A stretch of DNA of 64,000 nt from CBDDFQ01 sp965227035 (GCA_965227035.1 OZ245724.1:1922001-1986000); one strand, 5' to 3'. Positions 36,397 to 45,027 are shown, numbered from the stretch's first letter. Translations and numbers: made by a program. The notes: generated by a model not told the origin, from the letters alone.

Positions 36397-36887
36397 CAGT
36401 TGTCCTCCGCCGCATAGATCAGGTCGTCCGCGATGCGGTTAGACCAGCCCGCACCGAAGCGCGAGAACGTGGTGAGCTTGGTCATGAACTTCAAGCGGTA
36501 TGCGAGAAAGCGCAACAGCATGTCGTTCACGCCGTACTCGTTCACCATCTCAGTGACCGCAGCGCGAGTGACCGGGCCGATAACGCCGTCGTCTGCGACA
36601 GCGGCAGCGCGTTGCATGAAGCGGTTGGCGTTCGAGATGCCGTGGTTCACAGCGGCGTCGAGCATCTGGAATTTAAGTGCCGGATGCATGTCGCCGAGTG
36701 GGAGCCAGAAGTCAACTTCATAGATCGCCTTCGCCCCTTCGCGGGTCAGCGTCTTGATGTTGATGGTCGGATACGCACGCTTGGAGATACCCCACTGCGT
36801 TTCACCGCCGGGGTCTTTCGGATCGTTGACGTACCCGCCCTCGCTGGAGAGAACGCGGTTGATCGCTTTCTCGAAGGCCGCGTTCAT
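36396..36887 (-). CDS. Endolysin, GH108 N-acetylmuramidase
   Basis: A 163-aa protein. The family signature is complete: catalytic Glu16 in SSEGGYV, then NDPKDPGGETQWGIS (21-35). A C-terminal peptidoglycan-binding-like region (PVTRAAVTEMVNEYG) follows. It cleaves the glycan strands of peptidoglycan at lysis. A longer upstream frame exists but the ATG at 36887, overlapping the previous stop as ATGA, gives the exact family start. There is no signal peptide, so it depends on the holin. Confidence 0.92.
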   Translation of the reverse strand: MNAAFEKAINRVLSSEGGYVNDPKDPGGETQWGISKRAYPTINIKTLTREGAKAIYEVDFWLPLGDMHPALKFQMLDAAVNHGISNANRFMQRAAAVADDGVIGPVTRAAVTEMVNEYGVNDMLLRFLAYRLKFMTKLTTFSRFGAGWSNRIADDLIYAAEDN

Positions 36888-37123
36888 TCGCCCCACCCAA
36901 AGAAGGATGCGATCTTGACGAGCAGTGCGCCGATGGCTGCTGCGCCGCCGCCCACCATCATCATGACCTTCCAGCCCCCGCGTGCCTCCGACAGCAGCGA
37001 CTCGACTTGCTGTAGCTTCTCCAGCAATCGTTCGAGTTGCTCTGACTGACGGACGGAGTCGCGGCGCAAGCCCTCGACTTCCGCCTGCAATCGCCCAAAT
37101 TCTTTCGCACTGATTTCGTTCAT
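36884..37123 (-). CDS. XhlA-like small membrane protein (lysis)
   Basis: A 79-aa protein with an N-terminal coiled coil (about residues 8-48, QSEQLERLLEKLQQVESLL) and one C-terminal hydrophobic segment (about 52-74). This is the layout of the hemolysin XhlA family, accessory proteins to phage holins. It is adjacent to, and overlaps, the muramidase gene. A spanin component was considered, but there is no lipobox or Rz-like pattern. Confidence 0.65.
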   Translation of the reverse strand: MNEISAKEFGRLQAEVEGLRRDSVRQSEQLERLLEKLQQVESLLSEARGGWKVMMMVGGGAAAIGALLVKIASFFGWGE

Positions 37124-38199
37124 GTAACCGCTCCAAGGATCGACCCGTTGTTCGTGACAGTGAGGTTGGCGGTGCCTTTGGCGATGGCCTTACCAGCCGC
37201 TCCGCCTGCATAGCCCGCTTGCCCGCTGAACCCACCTGCGCCGCTGGTCGAATTGCCCGCGTTACCTGTCGCCCCTGTGCTACCTGCTGTGCCAGCGGAT
37301 CCCGCTGCGCCCCAATCACCACCGGCTCCGCCCGTCCCACCGGTTCCACCAGTGCCGCCCGCGCCTGCGTTCGTGCCGCCGGCAGAGCCGCCAGCGCCGC
37401 CGGATCCCACTGAACCGCTTGCTTTGGTGACGGTGTGGCCTTGCCCCACACCCCCGTTACCGCCGACGCCGCCCGTGCCGCCTGCACCGCCGTCGAAATA
37501 TTGGCGCGAGTACGACGTGCGCCATACCGCGTAGTACCACTCCGTTGCGTCTGTCGCCCCTTCGCCCCCGCCACCAGCGTTGTTCCCGCGAAGTACGCCA
37601 CGGTGGTATGTCCAACCGCCGGCATTGCAATCGGAGCCGCCTGGGTCTGCCCCGGAGTAAACGAGCGTGGTACCCCAAAAGATTTGCAGGGTGCCGTTGG
37701 CGAACCACTTCCAGCAGTAGTTGCTGAACCCGCCCCATGTGTTCGAGTCCCCTTCGGTCACGGAGCTATCGCTATAGCCTTGGCCACCTTGACCGCCCGT
37801 GCCGCCCTGCCCTCCTTTGCCGCCTCCGCCTCCGCCTCCGCGAATAACACCGGCTGCGTTGTTCGTGATGGTCACGGTCTGGTTGCCGTAGCTAGCGTTG
37901 ATCGCGTCCCCGCCAGCGCCTCCGACTCCAGACGTTCCCGCAGTACCAGCTTTACCGCTGATGGTTCCTGAGTTGTCAATGCGGATAACTGAGCCAGCGG
38001 GAAACTGGCCTACGTCGATGGCTGCGCCAGTCAGTCCGCCGACGGCTGCGCCTGCTGCGATCGAAAGCGTGACATCGGCTTGAGAGACGCCGTCCCACCC
38101 TTGCGCCACGGCAGTGTCACGCAGCTTCAAGTCCGTGACCGTGCCGGTGACCCGCAGGGAAAACGAATTCGAGCGGGCGCTTCGAGCTGCAAACGTCAT
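37120..38199 (-). CDS. Glycine-rich tail-tip protein
   Basis: A 359-aa protein, starting MTFAARSARSNSFSLRV, with an N-terminal beta region. From residue about 100 there are dense GGxGG runs interrupted by one Trp/Tyr/Cys-rich segment (about 155-225). Such runs form polyglycine-II helix sandwiches in phage adhesins such as S16 gp38. The role as a receptor-binding or tail-tip protein is inferred from this and from its tail-gene neighbours. The ATG overlaps the upstream stop as ATGA. Confidence 0.65.
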   Translation of the reverse strand: MTFAARSARSNSFSLRVTGTVTDLKLRDTAVAQGWDGVSQADVTLSIAAGAAVGGLTGAAIDVGQFPAGSVIRIDNSGTISGKAGTAGTSGVGGAGGDAINASYGNQTVTITNNAAGVIRGGGGGGGKGGQGGTGGQGGQGYSDSSVTEGDSNTWGGFSNYCWKWFANGTLQIFWGTTLVYSGADPGGSDCNAGGWTYHRGVLRGNNAGGGGEGATDATEWYYAVWRTSYSRQYFDGGAGGTGGVGGNGGVGQGHTVTKASGSVGSGGAGGSAGGTNAGAGGTGGTGGTGGAGGDWGAAGSAGTAGSTGATGNAGNSTSGAGGFSGQAGYAGGAAGKAIAKGTANLTVTNNGSILGAVT

Positions 38200-38882
38200 G
38201 CGGGCACCTGTGACCAGGCACCTTCCCACTGCGAAGCCGACTGCACATAGGTCAGGATGAGCCATGTAGCAGAGTTCGCGGTGGTCTGGAGGGCACCTGT
38301 TGCCTTGACGTTGGCAGGTAGGGCGAAGCTGCGACCGCCGACTGCGTCTTGAACGACGCGAATGTTGATGGTCTGCCCGTCGGCGGGGTTGTTGATCGTG
38401 CTGCTCACGACGTTGGCCGTCAGCGCACCGATGTAGAAAACATTCGAGGTTGACGCGTCGATGGCCGGTGTCGTGCTGAACGCGACGGGTACGGGAGTGG
38501 TGCGTGCGCCGCCCGTGATGACGAGGAACGCAGCGGTGATCGCGCTTACGGCACTGACGACCGAAGCAAGGAGTTCGGCCCGCAGTTCGTTGAAGAACGC
38601 GGCGATCGGAGACAAGGTGACGGTTGCGCCCGATGCAAAGGCACGAGCGGCGGTCGAGTCCTGGGCACGCACGATCGTGAATGTGTCAGTCGAGCGGGCA
38701 GTGACCTTGATGATTTCAGGCACGTTGGACGCATCGAGAAGCGTCGCGTAGAAGTAATCCCCGCCGGTCGGGTTGGGAAACTTCGCACCCCCACCCGAGG
38801 TGACGGTGAAACTTGTCGCGGCAGCGGTCAAGCTGGCAGACAGTGTCGTGCGGGCGTTGTTGGACAGGAGTGCGCGTGGCAT
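38196..38882 (-). CDS. Tail-associated protein, unknown
   Basis: A 228-aa, Thr/Ala-rich and beta-rich protein beginning MPRALLSNNARTTLSASLTAAATSFTVTSG. The C-terminal part (DGQTINIRVVQDAVGGRSFALPANV) resembles pieces found in many phage tail or baseplate proteins. It is preceded by a motif copy and a parS-like palindrome. No exact function can be stated. Confidence 0.6.
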   Translation of the reverse strand: MPRALLSNNARTTLSASLTAAATSFTVTSGGGAKFPNPTGGDYFYATLLDASNVPEIIKVTARSTDTFTIVRAQDSTAARAFASGATVTLSPIAAFFNELRAELLASVVSAVSAITAAFLVITGGARTTPVPVAFSTTPAIDASTSNVFYIGALTANVVSSTINNPADGQTINIRVVQDAVGGRSFALPANVKATGALQTTANSATWLILTYVQSASQWEGAWSQVPA

Positions 38883-38911
38883 AAAACCTCTTTCCGAATT
38901 CTACAAACTAT

Positions 38912-38926
38912 CTAACACATTAACAA
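38912..38926 (-). repeat. 15-bp dispersed motif, copy 4
   Basis: Reads TTGTTAATGTGTTAG on the minus strand, between the stop at 38943 and the start at 38882. Confidence 0.65.
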
Positions 38927-38944
38927 TGTTTCCCGTGAAACATT
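38925..38944. promoter_or_regulatory. Perfect 8-bp inverted repeat resembling parS
   Basis: Arms AATGTTTC and GAAACATT flank CCGT. The core TGTTTCCCGTGAAACA (38927-38942) differs by one base from the chromosomal parS form TGTTTCACGTGAAACA. It spans the end of the 38943-39239 gene. It could instead be a plain hairpin terminator, though no T-run follows. Confidence 0.4.
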
Positions 38945-39239
38945 ACGCGTCTTTGATGTTAAACAGCAGTTCATACTCGTCCACTCGTCCGCCCACCGTA
39001 GTGACCTTTACCGTTACCTTGTAGCGTTCGCCGCTGGTACCGGCGGACACCCACAGCGTCACGGCGCGGGCCGAAGCGACGGGCGCTTCAACCACCAAGG
39101 CGGTGTTCGAGGCAGTGCTCAGGCAGACGACCGTCGCGGTCGCGGAGAAAATCGTGTCGCCGCTGATGAGCCAGTCGTCGTAGCGAGTCGTGTAGTCCTT
39201 ACGTTCGGACGGTTGTTTCGTATAGCGTTCGAGAATCAT
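38943..39239 (-). CDS. Small tail protein, possible fibre-tail adaptor
   Basis: A 98-aa beta-rich protein starting MILERYTKQPSERKDYTTRYDDWL and ending with a beta-sandwich-like segment (RYKVTVKVTTVGGRVDEYELLFNI). It resembles small phage proteins annotated as fibre-tail adaptors. It sits between the helical repeat protein and a tail protein. Confidence 0.6.
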   Translation of the reverse strand: MILERYTKQPSERKDYTTRYDDWLISGDTIFSATATVVCLSTASNTALVVEAPVASARAVTLWVSAGTSGERYKVTVKVTTVGGRVDEYELLFNIKDA

Positions 39240-39248
39240 GGGATCTCC

Positions 39249-40013
39249 TTAATCAAATCGGCGGGTTGTTCGGCGTTCGTGCGGTCGGTAGCTCGTGCGC
39301 GATTCAGTGCTGTGCAGGATGTCCGGTGGCGTGGGGAGCACAACTTCCCGCAGCTCGGGCGGGCGCACAGTTGGGTGGTGGTTCGACCCATGCACAGCAG
39401 GGCGCATGACTTCGCGGTTCTCCGCCCCCTTCCAGGCTTCGTACTCGGACGGGGTGTAGATGTATGAAAACAGCGTCGCCACCACGTCCAGCACAAGAGC
39501 CTCGGTGAGAGCCACGTTGTGAAAGCGGGGAGATGTGACGCTGTCGAGTAGCGTGATCGCTTCGGTGATCGAGACGTTGTTCGCCAGCCCACCGGTCTGC
39601 GTGGTGCCAAGCGAGATCGCCTCGGTCAGTAGCGCATTCGCAATCTTGGTGACTGCGCTTGCGTCCGTCGAGTTGATTGTTTCTGTCAGGGCGGTGAGGA
39701 AGGCCGCTCCGCCAGTGGTTGCGTCGGACAACGATGCCGACTCGACCAGGCTCACCAGCATGGAGCGGGTGGCCGAAGCAGTGTCGAGCAGGGAAAGGGC
39801 TTCCGCGATCGTGGCCGTCATCACCTTCGCAGCGACCTGAGCGGCAGAGGTGGAGATCGCTTCCGTGACCGATTCGTTCCAGACGGTTGCGCCTTGCGAT
39901 TGCAGAACATCGAGCGCGATCGTCTCGGCGATAGCCAAGTTCCAAACGACGAAGCCTGTAGACGGGCGTCGATCGCTGAGTGGGCGTGCGGCGATTGCGT
40001 GGAATCCGAGCAT
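39249..40013 (-). CDS. Tail protein with about 22-residue repeats
   Basis: A 254-aa protein. Residues about 25-180 are at least seven degenerate repeats around (V/I)xEA(I/L)xLxD, for example SVTEAIS, TIAEALSLLD, ALTETINSTD, SITEAITLLD, ALTEALVLDV. The last 65 residues are charged and Pro/His/Arg-rich. The repeat suggests an elongated structural protein. Function is inferred from position among tail genes. Confidence 0.6.
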   Translation of the reverse strand: MLGFHAIAARPLSDRRPSTGFVVWNLAIAETIALDVLQSQGATVWNESVTEAISTSAAQVAAKVMTATIAEALSLLDTASATRSMLVSLVESASLSDATTGGAAFLTALTETINSTDASAVTKIANALLTEAISLGTTQTGGLANNVSITEAITLLDSVTSPRFHNVALTEALVLDVVATLFSYIYTPSEYEAWKGAENREVMRPAVHGSNHHPTVRPPELREVVLPTPPDILHSTESRTSYRPHERRTTRRFD

Positions 40014-40016
40014 GGG

Positions 40017-41009
40017 TCACCAAGAAATTATGATTACGATCCCATCGCCGCCGCTTCCGGGGAGCGATGCGCCGGTATTGCCGTTCGTGCCCGCGCCGCC
40101 CCCGCCTCCGCCCCCGCCAAGAACTCCATCTCCTCCGTTGCCACCGTTGTTCGCGTTTGTGGTGCCTGCGCCCGTCCCGCCCTGCCCACCTGAACCCAAC
40201 ATCAGACGGCGGAAGTATGGATGCTGCGCGGGGGGCGCATTGTTTCCGGCGGCAGTTGCGGCGGGGGCTGACAACGGCAAAGGATCGGCGATGAGTTGCG
40301 GGCCTAGGCCACGGTTGACCGTGCCCCCGTTGATGCCTACTGCCGCAGCGCCGTTCAGTCCCCCTCCCCCCGCGCCGCCGGTTGTGACGAGTCCGGTCGT
40401 GGGCATGTTGACAACACTCGTACCGGTTACCGAACCGAATCCTCCGGCACGGCCTGCGTCCGCTCCGATTACGCTGTACATGGTCGCGCCTAGACGCTCC
40501 ATGCCCGTCGCGTTACCTGCGAAGGATGCTGCGATGCCGCCCGCTCCACCGGCACTGACCGTGCCGACCGCCCCGAAGTTGCCGCCGTTCGCATTGAACA
40601 GCGTGTACGCCTCGTTCGTCGGAGGCCAGACGGTCATCGAACCCGGAATGCGGAGGCACACCATAGACCGTCCGCCCACGTAAGACGTGCCGGTGACCCA
40701 CCGCCCGCCGCGACCGGGCATGACATAAAGCGTGTCGGGTAGGAGATGGAGCGGGATGATCGCTTGTATCTGGAGTCCGCTGGCTCCTCCTCCGCCGCCG
40801 CCCCCGGCGGTCGCCGCCGCCGCTGTGTACCCCGAGCCACCCGCCCCGCCCGCGCCGAGCACAAAGAAGTAGCCCATCGAGCATCCGCGTGGTTTTCGCC
40901 ACTGCTGGAAATGCGTGATCCCGACGCCCGCGATATTCCCTTGGTACGTCGGACGGAAAATCTGAACGTCAGCGTTGCTTTCGCTTGTGATGTGACTGAG
41001 GTCGAGCAT
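40017..41009 (-). CDS. Glycine-rich tail protein, paralogue A
   Basis: A 330-aa protein. The N-terminal 50 residues include QWRKPRGCSMGYFFVLGAGGAGGSGY, a beta-strand entry to a glycine-rich domain. Many GGxGG runs follow, and it ends GGDGIVIIISW. It is clearly paralogous to the next protein (41016-41987): both share N-terminal (W.kPRG.SM), internal (LLP..L.V..GRGG) and C-terminal (GGDG.VII..W) blocks. A tail-tip or adhesin role is inferred. Confidence 0.7.
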   Translation of the reverse strand: MLDLSHITSESNADVQIFRPTYQGNIAGVGITHFQQWRKPRGCSMGYFFVLGAGGAGGSGYTAAAATAGGGGGGGASGLQIQAIIPLHLLPDTLYVMPGRGGRWVTGTSYVGGRSMVCLRIPGSMTVWPPTNEAYTLFNANGGNFGAVGTVSAGGAGGIAASFAGNATGMERLGATMYSVIGADAGRAGGFGSVTGTSVVNMPTTGLVTTGGAGGGGLNGAAAVGINGGTVNRGLGPQLIADPLPLSAPAATAAGNNAPPAQHPYFRRLMLGSGGQGGTGAGTTNANNGGNGGDGVLGGGGGGGGAGTNGNTGASLPGSGGDGIVIIISW

Positions 41010-41015
41010 GCAACC

Positions 41016-41987
41016 TCACCAGCAAGTAATGATTACAAGCCCATCCCCGCCGTCGCCGCCTCGACCTGCATTGTTCGCTTGGTTGATTGCGCCGCCCCCG
41101 CCGCCTCCACTTCCGATCCCGCCGCGCCCGCCGGCACCTGCGTATGTGGCGCTGGAGGTCGAGTTCAAACCTGCGCCGCCTGCGCCGCCAGTGGAGAACA
41201 TCGTGCCGAAGAAGCCGGACAGCCCGTTCGAGCCGTCCCCTCCTGGTGAAAACAGATCGGGCGGCTGGATTCCCCCGGTAACGTCCGGCTGGATCGTTGA
41301 CATGCCGAGCACGATCGAGCCGCCGTCTTGCGCTCCCGCGACGCTGGTACGTGTGCTTCCGCCGCCTGCGCCACCGGACACAAACTGACCGCCCGTACTC
41401 GGGTAGTTCACGTTCGTTCCGTTGTTACCAAAGCCCGGCGACCCTGCGCCTGCGCCCCCCGCTGATCCCGCTTGACCCGCGATGAACGAGCAGATGCCCA
41501 TGCCGGCGCGAGGCATGCTGGTTAGGGACGCGGCTGACGCGGCTGACCCCGCTGCCCCTGCGACTGCGATGCCTCCCATTGTTGCCCCGCCGCCTCCATT
41601 GGCCAACCCCAACAAGAACGCCTGGCTGTTCACCGGATACAGCGCAAGCAGGCTGGCGATACCCGCCCCGCCGTTGCCGCCGATGCCCCCTTGCCCGCCG
41701 CGCCCGACCGAAACAAACAAGACTTCCGGCAACAATGCAATTGGGAAGATGATCTGCGTCACGCCACCTGAACCGCCGCCCCCGCCGCCGCTGGCAGTAG
41801 CGTCAGGGGTGGCGTTGAAGTAGCCAGATCCGCCGCCGCCTGCACCCCCAATCATCAGGATGTGAGCCATCGAACCGCCGCGTGGACGATTCCAGGTCTG
41901 CCAACCGACGCCCGCAGAAACAGCACTAGCAGCGAAACGCTGCTGGTCAACCATCTGTGCGCGGGGCAGGTGCCCGAAGTCGATCAT
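41016..41987 (-). CDS. Glycine-rich tail protein, paralogue B
   Basis: A 323-aa protein starting MIDFGHLPRAQMVDQQRF. It contains QTWNRPRGGSMAHILMIGG, LLPEVLFVSVGRGG and the terminal GGDGLVIITCW, as in its downstream paralogue. The pair looks like a diverged tandem duplication, probably two related tail-tip subunits. Its start overlaps the upstream stop by one base (TGATG). Confidence 0.7.
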   Translation of the reverse strand: MIDFGHLPRAQMVDQQRFAASAVSAGVGWQTWNRPRGGSMAHILMIGGAGGGGSGYFNATPDATASGGGGGGSGGVTQIIFPIALLPEVLFVSVGRGGQGGIGGNGGAGIASLLALYPVNSQAFLLGLANGGGGATMGGIAVAGAAGSAASAASLTSMPRAGMGICSFIAGQAGSAGGAGAGSPGFGNNGTNVNYPSTGGQFVSGGAGGGSTRTSVAGAQDGGSIVLGMSTIQPDVTGGIQPPDLFSPGGDGSNGLSGFFGTMFSTGGAGGAGLNSTSSATYAGAGGRGGIGSGGGGGGAINQANNAGRGGDGGDGLVIITCW

Positions 41988-42721
41988 CAGTAGCTACCTG
42001 CGATCGGGGTCAACGCCCATCCCGAAGCGACTGCCGTGCTCAAGCCCGCAAGCACACGTTGCCCCGGAGCAAGAGCGAAATTGAAAGCGTAGTCCAGTTC
42101 AGCGGTCGGGGCAGTGGTAGATGCGGATGTGGCAGGGGTCGCCATCTCCCCATAGAACGTGTTGTTCAAGGTCGAGCCGTTGAGCGTGTCGCGGGTTCCG
42201 ATAGGAGCCGTCTGCAAGAAGCTGTTCGTGGTCGTTTCAAAGTAGACCAGTTGCCCGCCCGTCACGTTGCCCACGTAGACGCGGTACTTCACTGCTGACG
42301 TGACCGCCGTCCAGCTCCAGGTGACCGAACCTGTCGGGCCGGTAACAGCCACCGCTGCTGTTTCGGCGGATGCGGTCGATGGCACGCCGTATTGATCGTA
42401 GGCGACAACCTTGGCGTAGTAGCTCCCGGTCGCCAGCGTGCCAGCGGTTCCAGCGGTTCCAGCCGGCGACGCGGGGGCCGAGCACATCGACAACAATCGG
42501 CCTTTGCCGTTGTTGATGAAGAAACGAATCACCGAGGCTACGTTGGTTCCGAGCGCCTTGGCTCGAACCCGTTGCAAGTATCCGCCGTTTGTCTCGTCCG
42601 CCGTGAAGATCACGTTGTAGTTGATGCTCTGGCCTGTGTAGTCGTTGGCCGCTGCGGTGAGAATGCCGCCGGCCTGAACGTCGCCGAGCCGACTAAAAAT
42701 GGGATCGTTGTTCGCTGCCAT
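41987..42721 (-). CDS. Tail protein with FN3-like insert
   Basis: A 244-aa protein. The outer parts (DPIFSRLGDVQAGGILTAAANDYTG at the start, PGQRVLAGLSTAVASGWALTP at the end) read as one phage domain. Residues about 82-172 form a fibronectin-III-like beta insert (GSYYAKVVAYDQYG, VTWSWTAVTSAVKYRVYVG). FN3 inserts in virion proteins often aid surface contact. Its place next to the glycine-rich proteins fits a tail-tip role. Confidence 0.65.
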   Translation of the reverse strand: MAANNDPIFSRLGDVQAGGILTAAANDYTGQSINYNVIFTADETNGGYLQRVRAKALGTNVASVIRFFINNGKGRLLSMCSAPASPAGTAGTAGTLATGSYYAKVVAYDQYGVPSTASAETAAVAVTGPTGSVTWSWTAVTSAVKYRVYVGNVTGGQLVYFETTTNSFLQTAPIGTRDTLNGSTLNNTFYGEMATPATSASTTAPTAELDYAFNFALAPGQRVLAGLSTAVASGWALTPIAGSY

Positions 42722-42730
42722 GTCTGTTCC

Positions 42731-43090
42731 TTACGGTAGGCACATCAACCCGGTACGTGCGGCAAGCATCATTCCGGTGCCAGAGTTTTCGAGGATTTCT
42801 GCGGATGCGGTGACGAAGACTTGCTTCGACCCGGACGTGAAGGCGACCAGGTTGTTCGAGTTGCTCGATGCGCGAACTTCCTCGCGTGTCAGGCCGGTGC
42901 TTCCGTTGAACTGACCCTTGCCTGTTTCCCACTCGCCGTTCGTGTTCACGATGCAGTACGCGACTCGCGCACCCGTGGGGAAAGCCGTTGCGAATGCACG
43001 GAATCCCAACGGCGGTGCGTTGTCCAGCACGAGCGGCCCGGTGCCGGTGCTTGAAGTAGTGTCCTGAACGCGATCGGCAAGATAGGGCAT
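42731..43090 (-). CDS. Small virion/tail protein, unknown
   Basis: A 119-aa beta-rich protein beginning MPYLADRVQDTTSSTGTGPL, a start seen in many phage structural operons. A much longer upstream frame exists, but the ATG at 43090 overlaps the previous stop as TGATG and gives the recognisable N-terminus. Exact role unknown. Confidence 0.7.
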   Translation of the reverse strand: MPYLADRVQDTTSSTGTGPLVLDNAPPLGFRAFATAFPTGARVAYCIVNTNGEWETGKGQFNGSTGLTREEVRASSNSNNLVAFTSGSKQVFVTASAEILENSGTGMMLAARTGLMCLP

Positions 43091-43650
43091 CAGGCTTGCA
43101 GCGTGAGTTGCACGTTGAGCGTGTCGCCGTTCGACACAGCGCGGGTGCCAGAGAAGGAACCTGCTGAGTACAAGATGCCGGTCGTTCCGCTCTTGGTGTT
43201 GACCGAGTTCACGAACACGCCATTGATCGTCGCAGCGCCGTTGATGTTGAACGCCACGGCAGCGGATGTGACTTTGGTTCCGCCCGACGCGGCGGCAAAC
43301 GCGATCGCTGGCCGGGTGGCGTTGGAGTACACAACCGATTCGATCCAGCCCGCGTGCGACGCCATCGTGTCGGCAGCGGCGATAGCGGTGAAGGATGCGT
43401 TGTCGACCAAGCCCATGAACCAGCCTGCGGTGTAGGCAGAGCCGGCGAAGTATTTGTCCAGTAGGTCGTTCTTGCCCGCAGTGGTCACCAGGTTGCGGAC
43501 AGTCTCCGACCACTTGACGTTACCCTCGGCATCGCGGCACTCAAACTCGTACACAAAGTACGGAGCTTCGCCGCCTTCGCTCAAGCGGTTCGATGCGATG
43601 ACTGAGGGGGCCGACTGGTCGAGCAGGGACAAAGAGATGGGATCGAGCAT
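43090..43650 (-). CDS. Virion/tail protein, unknown
   Basis: A 186-aa protein. Residues about 45-85 (TVRNLVTTAGKNDLLDKYFAGSAYTAGWFMGLVD) resemble conserved phage tail proteins found next to the 119-aa type. The second half is beta-rich. Translation is coupled to its downstream neighbour (TGATG overlap). Confidence 0.65.
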   Translation of the reverse strand: MLDPISLSLLDQSAPSVIASNRLSEGGEAPYFVYEFECRDAEGNVKWSETVRNLVTTAGKNDLLDKYFAGSAYTAGWFMGLVDNASFTAIAAADTMASHAGWIESVVYSNATRPAIAFAAASGGTKVTSAAVAFNINGAATINGVFVNSVNTKSGTTGILYSAGSFSGTRAVSNGDTLNVQLTLQA

Positions 43651-43659
43651 GGTTTTCCT

Positions 43660-44298
43660 TTAAGCGAACGGGCGCATCTGAACGCGGGCGTCACTGCCGA
43701 ACGACCGGTTCAATTCAATGCGGGCTTCGGCAACGCCCTTCTGGAACAGAGCCGCCCCGCGACCTGCTTGATCGACGCTGGTGTAGGGCTGACCCGGAAT
43801 GGAAGCGGTGGCCGCGATTGCGCCGCCGATGACTGCTTCGCGCCACTGGTAGCCGAGCGCGTCCTGAAAGACAGTGGCTCGGTTTTGCGGGGCGCAGACA
43901 ACGACCACACGGGCGTCATATGCAGCATCCGGCTTCGGCCAGATCGCTAGGTTGCGCTCGGTGGTTTGATAGAAGATGCGCGGCTGTGCCGGCGCGGTAT
44001 TGCGGTAATCCACAACGCGAGAGCGCAGCACTTGCAGGGTTGTTGCGACGATCTGAATGCCGCCGATGTACAGCTCCGACACCCCGATCGCGTCGGTCTG
44101 TGTGTCCGCGTAATCGTTCAGGTCGATGGCTTCGTCGCCAGCACGGACGGTAAAGGGGTTCACGTCGCTGACGATGATGCGAGTCGCCCGGCAAAAACGC
44201 TGTGCGGACTTCACCATTTCGCGGCGTGCTACGGGGCCGGGGCAACCCGGCACGTAGGGCATCATTTCTTTGATGAGATCGGAAACGCGGACGCTCAT
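43660..44298 (-). CDS. Head-tail connector/adaptor protein, second
   Basis: A 212-aa protein with MSVRVSDLIKEMMPYVPGCPGPVARREMVKSAQRFCRAT at the start (read as two segments). It has a later aromatic YQTTERNLAIWPKPD and the short helical C-terminus typical of short-tailed phage adaptors. It is second after the major capsid gene. Its start overlaps the previous stop (ATGA). Confidence 0.6.
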   Translation of the reverse strand: MSVRVSDLIKEMMPYVPGCPGPVARREMVKSAQRFCRATRIIVSDVNPFTVRAGDEAIDLNDYADTQTDAIGVSELYIGGIQIVATTLQVLRSRVVDYRNTAPAQPRIFYQTTERNLAIWPKPDAAYDARVVVVCAPQNRATVFQDALGYQWREAVIGGAIAATASIPGQPYTSVDQAGRGAALFQKGVAEARIELNRSFGSDARVQMRPFA

Positions 44299-44972
44299 GC
44301 TTCGGATGCTCCGGTGGTGTCGTTGGGGGCACGCATGGTGGTGGCGTTGACGCCGGCATTGAGGCCGGATTCAAAGAGCTGGTGGTATTGCGTGGCGAGT
44401 GAAGCGTTCGCTGCGGCTTCCGCATCTTTCGCGTAGCAGCGGTACAGCACGTAGTTCGTGAGCGAGTTCACGTAGGTGTCGTCCACCACGAGCGTTGTCG
44501 TAGCGTCGGTGACTTCCGCAGGTTGCAGACTGACCACCGCTTCGAGCTTGAGCGCGACGGTCGGTGTCGGGTACACCATGTACTTACGCGGCTGCTTGAA
44601 GTCGTAGAGGTAGTGCTCGATCGCCGTTGCGGTCGTGGCCGTGGGCCAGTCCGTGTCGAACAGATCCATCAGCTTGCGGTCGGCGATGCGGATCATCGAG
44701 CCGGGGGTAACGCCGTCCACGCCCAGGTTGCGCGAGATATCGAGCAGGCGCAGTGTGCCGTCTGGCAGCGATTGCCGGTACTTGTTCGGGGCGACGGTCA
44801 GGGTGACGATGTCGCTGTACGCTTCCGGCACCAGTGTGACGAGTTCACGCAGGCCATCGGAGAGGTACATCATCTTTTCTGCGTCCGGCCAGCGATCGAC
44901 GACACCCGTTTCGAGGGCGACGTTGTCTTGAAGCGCGATGCGGCAGCGGGTCAGAATCGTAGATACAAGCAT
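44295..44972 (-). CDS. Head-tail connector/adaptor protein (DUF6682-like)
   Basis: A 225-aa protein whose N-terminus (ILTRCRIALQDNVALETGVVDRWPDAEKMMYLSDGLRELV, read in parts) and later YMVYPTPTVALKLEAVVSL match phage adaptor proteins of the DUF6682 type. These connect portal and tail. It is preceded by an 8-bp-class GC hairpin at 44981-44997 and a dispersed motif copy, so it begins a new expression unit after the capsid terminator. Confidence 0.65.
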   Translation of the reverse strand: MLVSTILTRCRIALQDNVALETGVVDRWPDAEKMMYLSDGLRELVTLVPEAYSDIVTLTVAPNKYRQSLPDGTLRLLDISRNLGVDGVTPGSMIRIADRKLMDLFDTDWPTATTATAIEHYLYDFKQPRKYMVYPTPTVALKLEAVVSLQPAEVTDATTTLVVDDTYVNSLTNYVLYRCYAKDAEAAANASLATQYHQLFESGLNAGVNATTMRAPNDTTGASEA

Positions 44973-45007
44973 GGGCGTTTAGCTCCGCTAGTGGAGCAGT
45001 TCACATG

Positions 45008-45022
45008 CTAACGTATTTACAT
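45008..45022 (-). repeat. 15-bp dispersed motif, copy 5
   Basis: Reads ATGTAAATACGTTAG on the minus strand, downstream of the capsid terminator and 36 bp before the next gene. Confidence 0.7.
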
Positions 45023-45027
45023 GTTTT

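Noticed and set aside
37150..41900. Repetitive DNA as a possible CRISPR array or tandem repeat
   Set aside because: The repetition comes from Gly codons in coding frames. There are no constant repeats with unique spacers.
42731..43513. Longer 260-codon version of the small tail protein
   Set aside because: The first half overlaps the 43090-43650 gene in another frame and lacks family similarity. The ATG at 43090 is coupled to the previous stop.
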